Program-made: the position numbers and the translations under genes
Source: Hyphomicrobiales bacterium
Lineage (GTDB): Bacteria; Pseudomonadota; Alphaproteobacteria; Rhizobiales; Rhizobiaceae
Assembly: GCA_900471525.1 (NCBI GenBank)
Contig: UCEZ01000007.1
Coordinates: 248,001 to 312,000, forward strand
DNA length: 64,000 nt
Direction: 5' to 3'
Shown here: one piece after another, positions 56,551 through 64,000 of the stretch
Numbering within the stretch: position 1 is the first letter of the stretch
Layout of the letters: each line of letters opens with the position of its first letter
Notes under the pieces: generated by a model
Database searches by the model: none
What the model saw: the letters and a program-made list of their open reading frames with translations, nothing else
What the model was told of the DNA's origin: nothing

Positions 56551-56904
56551 TTATTGCAGACTGCCGTCTTTGCTGCGATCGGCCGCGGTGAAATCATTCA
56601 TGACGCGGTCCATGAATTCGCTCTGGGCTACGACACCGTCGCGGTTGGCATCGCTGAGGGCGAATTGCTGGGTGGTCAGAACTTTCTCCACTTCGGCAGA
56701 TTGCAAACTGCCATCCTTGTTCTTGTCCAGGCTTGTGAACGCCGTCGTCATGAAGGCCTGATATTCCGCGCGTTCGACCGTTCCGTTGGAGTTGCTGTCG
56801 AGCCGGTCCTTCTGCCCCTGGTACATGGCGGCCGCTTGTTCCTGTGCCAGCACCGGAGCGGTCTGGCACAGAAGGATTGTCGTAATCATGGCTAGTTTTT
56901 TCAT
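56551..56904 (-). CDS. Exported EF-hand protein
   Basis: 117 aa, signal peptide (MKKLAMITTILLCQTAPVLA), then EF-hand loops DSNSNGTVERAE (36-47), DKNKDGSLQSAE (60-71), DANRDGVVAQSE (85-96) and a partial fourth, DRSKDGSLQ (109-117), which ends before its last ligand. Predicted periplasmic Ca2+ binder. Convergent with the TraB-like pair. Confidence 0.85.
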   Translation of the reverse strand: MKKLAMITTILLCQTAPVLAQEQAAAMYQGQKDRLDSNSNGTVERAEYQAFMTTAFTSLDKNKDGSLQSAEVEKVLTTQQFALSDANRDGVVAQSEFMDRVMNDFTAADRSKDGSLQ

Positions 56905-56922
56905 GTCCGGATCATGCCTCCG

Positions 56923-57171
56923 TTACACACATGTCAGACGGTTTCCGAGGATGCCGCCAAGCCCGATACCGCCGCCAATTGCAGCGATCTGACCGGATCC
57001 GGCGCCGATCGTGCTTCCTATCAAGCCGCCGACAATCGCGCCTCCGACCGTTCCCGCAACGCAGCCGAATTCGGCATTGTGATCCGCGACCGCTTGCGAT
57101 GTTGGCGCAGACTGGCAGGCAGACAAAGCCAGGCATCCTGCAAATAGGACAGTGACTGTACGTTTGCTCAT
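56923..57171 (-). CDS. Glycine-zipper outer-membrane lipoprotein-like
   Basis: 82 aa from the ATG at 57171, preceded by GGAGGAAGAA. Lipobox LSAC at about 18-21, then a short linker and a Gly-rich zipper (GGAIVGGLIGSTIGAGSGQI). The fold fits glycine-zipper 2TM lipoproteins (OmpA-associated or RcnB/SlyB-like). 18 bp upstream of the EF-hand gene; possibly cotranscribed with it. Confidence 0.8.
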   Translation of the reverse strand: MSKRTVTVLFAGCLALSACQSAPTSQAVADHNAEFGCVAGTVGGAIVGGLIGSTIGAGSGQIAAIGGGIGLGGILGNRLTCV

Positions 57172-57720
57172 TTCTTCCTCCACAGTTTCCAGCTCAACCG
57201 CGGTTGAGCCGGTGGATGGCTGCTCTGCTGCCCGGATAAAACAAGCTTTCGGCACCTCAAATGACAAGGCGCTTGTGTAAGGTCAAATTTGGCTCGCCAG
57301 CTGACATGCAGGCATCGGGGCGGCAGAACGTGACAATTTCACATGGCGTACGGCTAATACAGGTCGCACAACGGACCTGTCGCCACGATACTACAACTGG
57401 GCATGAATGATGACAACTCTTTGCACCCGTCAGCAATTTGGCGCTGTTGGGTACGGATACTTCGACCTGCGCTGTCGTGCTCTGCCTGTGAACGGTAGTG
57501 ACGGCTTTTCGCGAGCGACACCTCATGCGAAACCGCCGCAAATCAGCACAGCGTTATGAAAGCAGCGCGCCACATACTTGCATAGGCGCCGTCTCTCTGC
57601 CTTTTTGCGGAGATAACCTGCGGCGGCCTGATTCGCGCCCGCTCCGCTTCGCATTCGATTGCAGCTCCCGGAACGCGCTTCCACGTGCCGGGGCGGCAGT
57701 GACACTCAAGGAGAGACGAG
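57172..57720. other. Intergenic region upstream of the short ftsZ gene
   Basis: 549 bp with no convincing gene on either strand. Contains scattered short inverted repeats and probably the promoters for the lipoprotein gene (minus) and ftsZ (plus); I cannot place -35/-10 boxes with confidence. The short ftsZ ribosome site is AAGGAGAGACGAG at its right end. Confidence 0.5.
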
Positions 57721-58752
57721 ATGACAGAGATCAAGAAACCCGTGATTTCGGAAATGAGACCGAAGATCACTGTCATCGGTGTCGGCGGCGGCGGCGGCAA
57801 CGCCATCAACAACATGATCACCGAAGGCCTGCAGGGCGCCGAATTCGTCGCCGCAAACACGGACGCGCAGGCACTCACCATGTCGAAGGCGACGCGGCTG
57901 ATCCAGCTTGGCGCGCAGGTGACGGAAGGCCTGGGTGCCGGTTCGCTTCCCGAAGTCGGCCGCGCGGCAGCCGAGGAATCGATCGACGAGATCATGGATC
58001 ATCTCGGCGGCACGCATATGTGCTTCGTCACCGCCGGCATGGGCGGCGGAACTGGCACCGGCGCTGCCCCGGTCATCGCCCAGGCCGCGCGCAATGCCGG
58101 CATCCTGACGGTCGCCGTCGTCACGAAGCCGTTCAGCTTCGAGGGCAAGCGCCGCATGCAGTCGGCAGAAGAAGGCATCGAGCGGCTTCGCGAGGCGGCT
58201 GATACCGTGATCGTCATTCCCAACCAGAACCTTTTCCGCATTGCCGATGCCAAGACCACCTTTGCCGATGCCTTCGTCATCGCCGACCGGGTTCTCTATT
58301 CCGGCGTCGGCTGCATCACCGACCTGATCGTCAAGGAAGGCCTGATCAATCTCGACTTCGCCGATGTGAAGTCGGTGATGAAGGGCATGGGCCGCGCGAT
58401 GATGGGAACGGGCGAAGCGGCCGGCGACGGCCGCGCCTCGAAAGCGGCCGAAGCGGCGATCGCCAATCCACTTTTGAGCGAAGTCTCGATGAAGGGCGCC
58501 AAGGGCGTGCTGATCTCGATTTCGGGCGGCTCCGACATGACGCTGTTCGAAGTGGACGAGGCTGCAACCCGCATCCGCGAGGAAGTCTACGAGGATGCCG
58601 ACATCGTCGTCGGCGCTATCTTCGACAAGAGCCTAGACGGTGTCTTCCGCGTCTCCGTTGTCGCCACCGGTCTGGACGCGCACGCGCCGGGCGCGAGTGC
58701 AAGTGTTGCATCCGACCAGCCGGGACAGCTTCAGCCCCGGACGCTGCAGTAA
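57721..58752 (+). CDS. ftsZ2: Short FtsZ paralogue (FtsZ2-type)
   Basis: 343 aa. Tubulin-type GTPase: [13 protein letters not shown] near 20-32, tubulin signature GGGTGTG (108-114) and the catalytic T7 loop NLDFAD (210-215), so GTP binding and hydrolysis should be intact. It ends ~30 residues after the globular domain, without the long linker and conserved C-terminal peptide that binds FtsA. Matches the short FtsZ of rhizobia, which is non-essential and distinct from the main ftsZ in the dcw cluster. Role unsettled. Confidence 0.92.
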   Translation: MTEIKKPVISEMRPKITVIGVGGGGGNAINNMITEGLQGAEFVAANTDAQALTMSKATRLIQLGAQVTEGLGAGSLPEVGRAAAEESIDEIMDHLGGTHMCFVTAGMGGGTGTGAAPVIAQAARNAGILTVAVVTKPFSFEGKRRMQSAEEGIERLREAADTVIVIPNQNLFRIADAKTTFADAFVIADRVLYSGVGCITDLIVKEGLINLDFADVKSVMKGMGRAMMGTGEAAGDGRASKAAEAAIANPLLSEVSMKGAKGVLISISGGSDMTLFEVDEAATRIREEVYEDADIVVGAIFDKSLDGVFRVSVVATGLDAHAPGASASVASDQPGQLQPRTLQ

Positions 58753-58829
58753 GGCAAAGGCTTTCCGAGCGGGCGGCAATCCCTCCGCTCGGTAGCCACG
58801 CGCCGTTGCTGACCGGGCTTCAAAGCGGT

Positions 58830-59630
58830 TCATTTCAACGCCTCCACAAAGCGGATGACATCGCCAACCGTGCTGTCGTTCCAGATATCATTGTGACCCG
58901 AGCCGTCGTCGATCAGCATCTGCTTGGGCTCGGGAGCAATGTTGTACAACGCCTCGCCCGAAGACAATGGGATGCCGTCGTCAAGCCGACCGTGAATGAA
59001 CAGCTTCGGTTGGTTCACCTTCGCTATTCTGAGATCCGAGCGGAAGGAATCCCTGATGAGAAGTGCTACGGGAATGAACGGATAACGCGCCTGCGCGACC
59101 GACTGAACCGACAGGTATGCGGACACAAGAACCATGCCGACGGCCGGCCTCTGCGCCGCTGTGTTCACGGCGACACCGGTGCCCAGCGACCGGCCGAGCA
59201 CAACGATCTCGCTTTTGGAGCGTGCCGAAAGCCAGTCGAACGCCGCGATGCCGTCGGTCAACAGCCCCTTCTCGCTCGGTGAACCCGTCGATCCCGGGTA
59301 GCCGCGATAAGACACTGCCAGCAATCCAATGCCGCGAGCGGCCAGCGCCTGTGCAAGAAAGCCGTAACTGCCGGCGCGGTCACCGTTCCCGAAAAAAAGC
59401 AGAACACACGGCTTGCCGGAAAGGGCTGAGCTGTAAAGCGCATACAGCGTCTCTCCGTCTGATGTCTTGATCAGGACACTCTCACCCCACTCCGCACGCT
59501 CTGGCGCTGGTGCCGTGCTCGTGCCGGGAAAGAGAAGTGCACGTTGGGACAGATACACAACGCCAACAAGCGACACATAGACGAAGGCCACCGTCAGCGG
59601 CAGGATCAGCAGGAGTTTCGTGGCGCTCAT
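58830..59630 (-). CDS. Membrane-anchored alpha/beta hydrolase
   Basis: 266 aa. N-terminal hydrophobic anchor (about 5-28), then a hydrolase fold with nucleophile GRSLGTG, a likely acid in GRLDDGIP and His in GSGHND. The later part resembles the BEM46/FrsA-like hydrolase family. Substrate unknown. Confidence 0.8.
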   Translation of the reverse strand: MSATKLLLILPLTVAFVYVSLVGVVYLSQRALLFPGTSTAPAPERAEWGESVLIKTSDGETLYALYSSALSGKPCVLLFFGNGDRAGSYGFLAQALAARGIGLLAVSYRGYPGSTGSPSEKGLLTDGIAAFDWLSARSKSEIVVLGRSLGTGVAVNTAAQRPAVGMVLVSAYLSVQSVAQARYPFIPVALLIRDSFRSDLRIAKVNQPKLFIHGRLDDGIPLSSGEALYNIAPEPKQMLIDDGSGHNDIWNDSTVGDVIRFVEALK

Positions 59631-59691
59631 GCAGCATGTTCACCGGAAGGTTCGCCAGAGTCTAGAGTGCTTCGGCAGCGAGCGCGCACCG

Positions 59692-60183
59692 TCAGCTTGC
59701 GACAACAGTCGGGCGGGACAGCCGGTCCAGCATCGTGCGGACGATCAGCCGGTGGAAAGGCGTGATCACCGCAAGGTAGAGCTTACCGAGGAGTATCTTT
59801 CGGTGGACCAGCGTCGTTACATTAACCGCCTGCTGCGTGTCTCCAGCCGGGCGGACATCCACAACGATGCGGAAGTCCAGATGCGTATCGTCGAAGCCGA
59901 GGACCATCTGTTCGTCGGAGCGGGAAAGGACGGGGAAAATACCGATCATTTCGCGCGTATTTGGCGGTCCCGATCCCTTGAGGCCGAAGGGCCGGACGAT
60001 GGCGTTTCTCAGCCACATCAGGGCGCGGACCCAGCCCGGAAAATCGCCCATCGTGCGGCGCGCGGCCAAGGTCGCTGTCAGGCCGTTGCAGGGCACGAGG
60101 AGTTCATAACAATCCGCCCAATCGGCATCAGGCAGCGCCGGATGCGGCAAGGTGACCGGAACGGGATGATTGCGCAGTACCAT
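59692..60183 (-). CDS. DUF2867 domain protein
   Basis: 163 aa from the ATG at 60183, with GAGGAGG 9 bp upstream; an in-frame ATG 8 codons earlier overlaps this site. MGDFPGWVRALMWLRNAIV and a DFRIVVDV strand region fit the DUF2867 family (ligand-binding START-like fold). No function known. Between the hydrolase and lpdA. Confidence 0.7.
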   Translation of the reverse strand: MVLRNHPVPVTLPHPALPDADWADCYELLVPCNGLTATLAARRTMGDFPGWVRALMWLRNAIVRPFGLKGSGPPNTREMIGIFPVLSRSDEQMVLGFDDTHLDFRIVVDVRPAGDTQQAVNVTTLVHRKILLGKLYLAVITPFHRLIVRTMLDRLSRPTVVAS

Positions 60184-60238
60184 GGGCGTGACCTCCTCGG
60201 ATGCCATGACGATAGGTCATCCGGCGGAGAGCCGCAAA

Positions 60239-60259
60239 GGGGCCGATTGTCACGGCCCC
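60239..60259 (-). terminator. Probable terminator after lpdA
   Basis: On the minus strand GGGGCCG-TGACAAT-CGGCCCC, followed by TTTGC (short T-run), 14 bp beyond the lpdA stop. Confidence 0.55.
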
Positions 60260-60272
60260 CTGCGCGTTTTCC

Positions 60273-61679
60273 TTACATATGGATCGGCTTGAAGAAGGTG
60301 GCGAGCGCCGCTTCCTTGACCGCTTCCGACATGGTCGGGTGGGCATGGCAGGTACGGCCGAGGTCTTCCGACGAGCCGCCGAATTCCATCAGCACGGTGA
60401 TCTCGTGGATCATCTCGCCGGCGCCGAAGCCGACGATATGACCGCCGAGAACGCGGTCGGTTTCCTTGTCGGCGAGGATCTTGACGAAACCGTCGGTCTG
60501 CAGCATTGCACGCGCGCGGCCATTGGCGGTGAACGGGAACTTGCCAACCTTGTAAGCGACGCCAGCCGCTTTCAGCTCTTCCTCGGTCTTGCCGACGGAG
60601 GCGACTTCGGGCTGCGTATAGACGACGCTCGGGATGACGTCGTAGTTCACATGGCCCGCCTGGCCAGCGATGATCTCGGCAACGGCGACACCCTCGTCTT
60701 CCGCCTTGTGGGCAAGCATCGGACCGCGCACGACGTCACCGATCGCGTAGATCCCGGGAATGCTGGTCTGGAAGTGGTTGTTGATCTCAACCCGGCCGCG
60801 CGTGTCCATGACGACGCCTGCCTTGGCAAGGCCGAGGCCCTCGGTGAACGGCTTGCGGCCGGTGGCGATCAGCACGACATCGGCATCGATCGTCACCGCA
60901 TCGCCGCCCTTGACCGGCTCGAAAGTCACCTTGGCGCCCTTGCCGGACTTTTCAACACCGGTCACCTTGGCGCTAAGCTTGATATCGATGCCCTGCTTGG
61001 CGAGCATGCGCTGGAACTGCTTGGCGACTTCGCCGTCCATGCCGCCAAGGATGGTGTCAAGATATTCGACGACGGTGACCTTCGCGCCGAGGCGCGACCA
61101 GACCGAGCCGAGTTCGAGGCCGATGACGCCGCCGCCAACCACCACCATGGTGGCCGGAACCTTCTCCAGCGCGATGCCGCCGGTGGACGAGATGATGACC
61201 TTCTCATCGATCTCGACCGGAACGCCCGGGATACCGGCGACATCGGAGCCGGTGGCGATGACGATGTTCTTGGTCTCGATGACCTGCTCTTCGCCCTTGT
61301 CATTGGTAACCGAAACCTTGCCTTCGCCAAGCACCTTGCCGGTGCCCTGGAAGGCGTCGATCTTGTTCTTCTTGAACAGGAAGGCAACGCCATCGACGTT
61401 CGACTTCACCGTCGCATCCTTGTGCGCGAGCATCTTCTCAAGGTTCAGCTTCGGAGCCGACACCTCGACGCCGAGCGCATCGATGCCGTGGCCGGTCTGA
61501 TGGAAGACTTCCGAGGCATGCAGCAAGGCCTTGGACGGGATACAGCCAACGTTCAGGCAGGTGCCTCCGTAAGTGGCACGCTTCTCGATGACGCCGACCT
61601 TCAGGCCAAGCTGGGCCGCCTTGATAGCGCAGACGTAGCCGCCGGGTCCGGTGCCGATAACGATGAGATCATAAGCCAT
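60273..61679 (-). CDS. lpdA: Dihydrolipoyl dehydrogenase
   Basis: 468 aa. FAD motif GTGPGGYVCA (near 10-18), redox disulphide Cys41/Cys46 in GGTCLNVGC, NAD-binding VVVGGGVIGLE, and a C-terminal His-Glu active site (CHAHPTMSE). Re-oxidises dihydrolipoamide for 2-oxoacid dehydrogenase complexes. 24 bp after an SDR gene; the rhizobial suc genes normally lie upstream. Confidence 0.97.
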   Translation of the reverse strand: MAYDLIVIGTGPGGYVCAIKAAQLGLKVGVIEKRATYGGTCLNVGCIPSKALLHASEVFHQTGHGIDALGVEVSAPKLNLEKMLAHKDATVKSNVDGVAFLFKKNKIDAFQGTGKVLGEGKVSVTNDKGEEQVIETKNIVIATGSDVAGIPGVPVEIDEKVIISSTGGIALEKVPATMVVVGGGVIGLELGSVWSRLGAKVTVVEYLDTILGGMDGEVAKQFQRMLAKQGIDIKLSAKVTGVEKSGKGAKVTFEPVKGGDAVTIDADVVLIATGRKPFTEGLGLAKAGVVMDTRGRVEINNHFQTSIPGIYAIGDVVRGPMLAHKAEDEGVAVAEIIAGQAGHVNYDVIPSVVYTQPEVASVGKTEEELKAAGVAYKVGKFPFTANGRARAMLQTDGFVKILADKETDRVLGGHIVGFGAGEMIHEITVLMEFGGSSEDLGRTCHAHPTMSEAVKEAALATFFKPIHM

Positions 61680-61703
61680 GAAAAAAGTCCTTCCTGAGAA
61701 CGG

Positions 61704-62462
61704 CTATCGTCCGCCGCTGACGTTGAGAATGGCGCCCGTGACATAGGACGACGAAGGGGAGATGAGATAGAGAACAGCATCGGCGACCTCTTGCGCGGTG
61801 CCCGGCCGTTTCAAGGGAATGGTCGGCGAAAGGTCGCGGGCGCGATCCGGAAGACCGCCGGACGCATGGATATCCGTATCGATGACGCCCGGGCGAACCG
61901 CATTGACGCGGATGCCGTCCGAGGCGACCTCGCGCGACAGGCCAATGGTAAAGCTGTCGATGGCGCCCTTGGAGGCGGCATAATCGACATACTGTCCGGC
62001 CGAGCCGAGAACGGCGGCCATCGAGGAGATATTGACGATAACGCCACCCTTGCCGCCGTGGTGAACCGACATCCGCCGCACCGCTGCCGCCGCGCAAAGG
62101 ATGGAGCCGGAGACATTGACGCGCAGCATGCGTTCCAGCCGGTCCGGCGTGATCTCGTCGATCCGGGCAGGCATTCCGACGATGCCGGCATTATTGACCA
62201 GCCCGTCGAGGCGGCCGAAGGCCTTGTCTACTGCCGCAAAGATCGTGGCGATGCCCGCCTCGCTGCCGACGTCGCCTTCAACCGCAACGGCCTTGCCGCC
62301 GGCCGCTTCAATCATGGCGACGACCGCATCGGCAGCCGGACGGTTCGAGGCATAATTGACGGCGACGGCCCAGCCCTGTTCGGCGGCCGAAACGCAGATG
62401 GCAGCGCCGATGCCGCGGCTACCACCGGTGACCAGAAGGACGGGTTTCTCGCTGATCGTCAT
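61704..62462 (-). CDS. Short-chain dehydrogenase/reductase
   Basis: 252 aa from the ATG at 62462 (AAGGAG upstream). TGGSRGIG cofactor motif, NNAG, and catalytic YAASK with upstream SSMA. Substrate not known; similar to 3-oxoacyl-type or sugar SDRs. Overlaps the upstream gene's stop by four bases (ATGA). Confidence 0.9.
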   Translation of the reverse strand: MTISEKPVLLVTGGSRGIGAAICVSAAEQGWAVAVNYASNRPAADAVVAMIEAAGGKAVAVEGDVGSEAGIATIFAAVDKAFGRLDGLVNNAGIVGMPARIDEITPDRLERMLRVNVSGSILCAAAAVRRMSVHHGGKGGVIVNISSMAAVLGSAGQYVDYAASKGAIDSFTIGLSREVASDGIRVNAVRPGVIDTDIHASGGLPDRARDLSPTIPLKRPGTAQEVADAVLYLISPSSSYVTGAILNVSGGR

Positions 62463-62953
62463 GGGGCGCACTCCTTGAAAGTGAGAACATCCCAGGGCGC
62501 GACGGTCGCCTTGCCCCAGATGGACGCGTTGCGCACGGCGGGGCCGAAATCCGGCAACAGCAGTTGCGCCGCCGCTTCCGATCCTTCCTCGGGCAGGAGC
62601 GAGACCTTGCCATCGGCGCCGACGGCGTAGATCACGCCTTCCCAGACGGTGCAGGCGGCAATGTCGTCGCCGGTCACATCGCCTTCCGGGCACTTGTTCA
62701 TGATCATGCCGTTCGGCCGCACGGGTTCGCCCGATTGCATGACGATGCCGTCAAGCACCAGATCGGTCTTTGCGACCTTGATCTTGAAATGATTGCTTGT
62801 TGCAGCATTTTCGGAACCGACCGGCTCGAATCGCAGCTCGTAGGCGCCGTCAGCATCCGCATAGATTGCCTGTTCCTGCAGGCAATTCGCTGTCAATGCC
62901 GGCGAGGCCGCCAGCAAAGCGCTCAGGATCAGTGCGAAGACGGCGAGGCGCAT
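62459..62953 (-). CDS. Exported small protein, uncharacterised
   Basis: 164 aa from the ATG at 62953; signal peptide (MRLAVFALILSALLAASPALTA). Mature part has cysteines at NCLQEQ, NKCPEG, ACTVWE and KECAP that could form disulphides. No family recognised. Two bp after the LysE-type gene stop and overlapping the SDR. Confidence 0.7.
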   Translation of the reverse strand: MRLAVFALILSALLAASPALTANCLQEQAIYADADGAYELRFEPVGSENAATSNHFKIKVAKTDLVLDGIVMQSGEPVRPNGMIMNKCPEGDVTGDDIAACTVWEGVIYAVGADGKVSLLPEEGSEAAAQLLLPDFGPAVRNASIWGKATVAPWDVLTFKECAP

Positions 62954-62955
62954 GT

Positions 62956-63597
62956 TCAGGCTGCCTTTTCGGTCGCAAGCTTCAAGCCGAGGCCGATGAA
63001 GACGAGACCACTGACGCGGTCGATCCACTGGCTGGCGCGCGAGAAGGCGGCACGCATCTTCGGCGTCGTCATGAACAGGCTGACGCCGACGAACCAGAGG
63101 ATCAGGCAGCTGGCCATCACCAGGCCATAGCCGAACTTGATCATGATCGGCGTATGGGCGCTGACGACCGTCGAGAAGATCGACAGGAAGAAGAATACCG
63201 GCTTCGGGTTGAGCGCGTTCGCCGCAAAACCGAGGCCGAAGGCCTTCAGCGCGGACTGGCGCTTCCCGCTGGTCTCGGCATTCTCGGCCTGCACCGTCAT
63301 ATCCGTCTTGCCGGCGCGCAATGACTTGATGCCGATATAGAGAAGGTAAGCGACGCCGCACCATTTGACGATGTTGAACAGATAGATCGACTGCGAGATG
63401 ATCAGCCCGAGCCCGAGGATTGTGTAGGTCACATGGAACATCAACGATGTTCCAACGCCGAACGACGTGATGATGGCGGAGCGGCGCCCGTTCATGATCG
63501 ACTGGCGCATGACCATGGCAAGGTCTGCCCCGGGGGAGACGATGGCGAAGGAAAAGATCGCCATCAGCGAGGCAAGTTCGAGGAGATATTGGTTCAT
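62956..63597 (-). CDS. LysE/RhtB-family exporter
   Basis: 213 aa from the ATG at 63597, six hydrophobic helices. N-terminal SFAIVSPGADLAMVMR and LGFAANALNPKPVFFFLSIF are the LysE family hallmarks. Amino-acid or metabolite efflux at the inner membrane; substrate unknown. Overlaps the glyoxalase-type gene stop by four bases. Confidence 0.92.
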   Translation of the reverse strand: MNQYLLELASLMAIFSFAIVSPGADLAMVMRQSIMNGRRSAIITSFGVGTSLMFHVTYTILGLGLIISQSIYLFNIVKWCGVAYLLYIGIKSLRAGKTDMTVQAENAETSGKRQSALKAFGLGFAANALNPKPVFFFLSIFSTVVSAHTPIMIKFGYGLVMASCLILWFVGVSLFMTTPKMRAAFSRASQWIDRVSGLVFIGLGLKLATEKAA

Positions 63598-64000
63598 GCT
63601 TGCTCCAGCGCGGCGTTGAAGGCCCAGATATGGCCGAAGGGATCGGTGATGCGGGCGTAACGAGCGCCCCAGAACGTATCGGACGGTTCCATCAGCGGCG
63701 AAGCGCCGGCCGCCACCGCCTTTGCAAAGGCCGCATCGACGGCCTTCGGTTCCGGCAAGTTCACATTGATCGCAAAGCATGTTCCGCCGATGGTGGGTGG
63801 AGCGCTGACGCTCATCCCGAATTCAGGGAATTCGTCGTGAAGCATGACCTCGCCGCCATAAATGGCCAGATTGGCATGCATCACCCGTTTTCCGTCATCG
63901 GCCATCTGGTGAAAGGTATTCTTCGCCCCAAAGGCCTTCTCGTAAAAGGCGATGGCGTCAAGTCCGCCTTTGACGCAGATATGGGGTTGAAGGGCAGGAA
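63594..64000 (-). CDS. VOC/PhnB-like glyoxalase-superfamily protein, partial (N-terminus beyond window)
   Basis: The frame is open to the right edge; the ATG at 63905 is internal, because upstream codons translate to the conserved HICVKGGLDAIAFYEKAFGA typical of PhnB-like VOC proteins. About 135 residues are visible. Contains the VOC repeats (YGGEVMLHDEF, TDPFGHIWAF). Metal-dependent or binding role unknown. The true start lies beyond position 64000. Stop overlaps LysE (ATGA). Confidence 0.85.
   Translation of the reverse strand, partial: PALQPHICVKGGLDAIAFYEKAFGAKNTFHQMADDGKRVMHANLAIYGGEVMLHDEFPEFGMSVSAPPTIGGTCFAINVNLPEPKAVDAAFAKAVAAGASPLMEPSDTFWGARYARITDPFGHIWAFNAALEQA

Noticed and set aside
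57523..57705. 60-codon minus-strand frame in the gap before ftsZ2
   Set aside because: No ribosome site and composition unlike a protein; not supported.

Overview
The window reads as chromosomal DNA of a rhizobial alphaproteobacterium (Rhizobium, Agrobacterium or Neorhizobium clade). Reasons: high GC with strong third-position bias, an lpiA-acvB pair, the glycerol ABC transporter operon glpDSTPQUV first described in rhizobia, an fdsGBACD NAD-dependent formate dehydrogenase operon, an F1 ATP synthase operon (atpHAGDC) without the F0 genes, an Ala/Lys-rich extension on AtpD, a short FtsZ paralogue, and rhizobial GC-rich palindromic repeats. No rRNA, tRNA, CRISPR array, prophage or insertion sequence was seen, and all large genes look intact apart from the two cut by the window ends.

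Layout. 1-5.4 kb: acvB (runs off the left edge, no stop inside the window) translationally coupled to lpiA, the aminoacyl-phosphatidylglycerol system; then a K+ channel-like protein with a C-terminal zinc ribbon and a small COX1-like membrane protein. 5.5-10.4 kb: enolase-superfamily enzyme, aldehyde dehydrogenase and iron alcohol dehydrogenase, with a divergent LysR regulator. 10.5-13 kb: two small or uncharacterised membrane proteins and an isolated exoY/pssA-type sugar transferase with an AT-rich leader. 13.2-21.9 kb: glycerol regulon on the minus strand (glpR, then glpD-S-T-P-Q-U-V). 22-30.2 kb: SDR, LysR regulator and the formate dehydrogenase operon, with a pair of inverted palindromic repeats inside the operon. 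30.4-31.8 kb: pentapeptide-repeat protein and a cupin protein. 32-37.4 kb: a two-component system of the NtrC/sigma-54 class and an OFA-type (oxalate/formate antiporter) transporter with a recognisable -24/-12 promoter and two upstream palindromes. 37.4-41 kb: Lrp regulator with a divergent saccharopine-dehydrogenase-like gene, and manC. 41.2-49.4 kb: atpHAGDC, a DUF4345-like membrane protein and priA. 49.4-60.2 kb: transaldolase-like fsa/tal, an RraB-like protein, an AAA ATPase next to an acyltransferase, xerC, a tandem TraB/GumN pair, EF-hand and glycine-zipper exported proteins, a short FtsZ, and a hydrolase. 60.2-64 kb: lpdA preceded by a tightly packed chain of SDR, exported protein, LysE and glyoxalase-like genes.

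How it works together. The glp block would import glycerol through an ABC transporter; the usual downstream route is phosphorylation (no glycerol kinase gene lies here) followed by GlpD oxidation, with GlpR as the likely repressor acting at two CGAA-rich sites. The fds block would oxidise formate to CO2 with NAD+ reduction; the OFA transporter a few kb away may bring in a related small carboxylate under sigma-54 control by the adjacent sensor kinase and regulator. The most interesting points are the complementary loss of ATPase motifs in GlpS and GlpT (one predicted canonical and one degenerate ATP site), the complete sigma-54 promoter module upstream of the OFA gene, and the phased repeat operators of the glp region.
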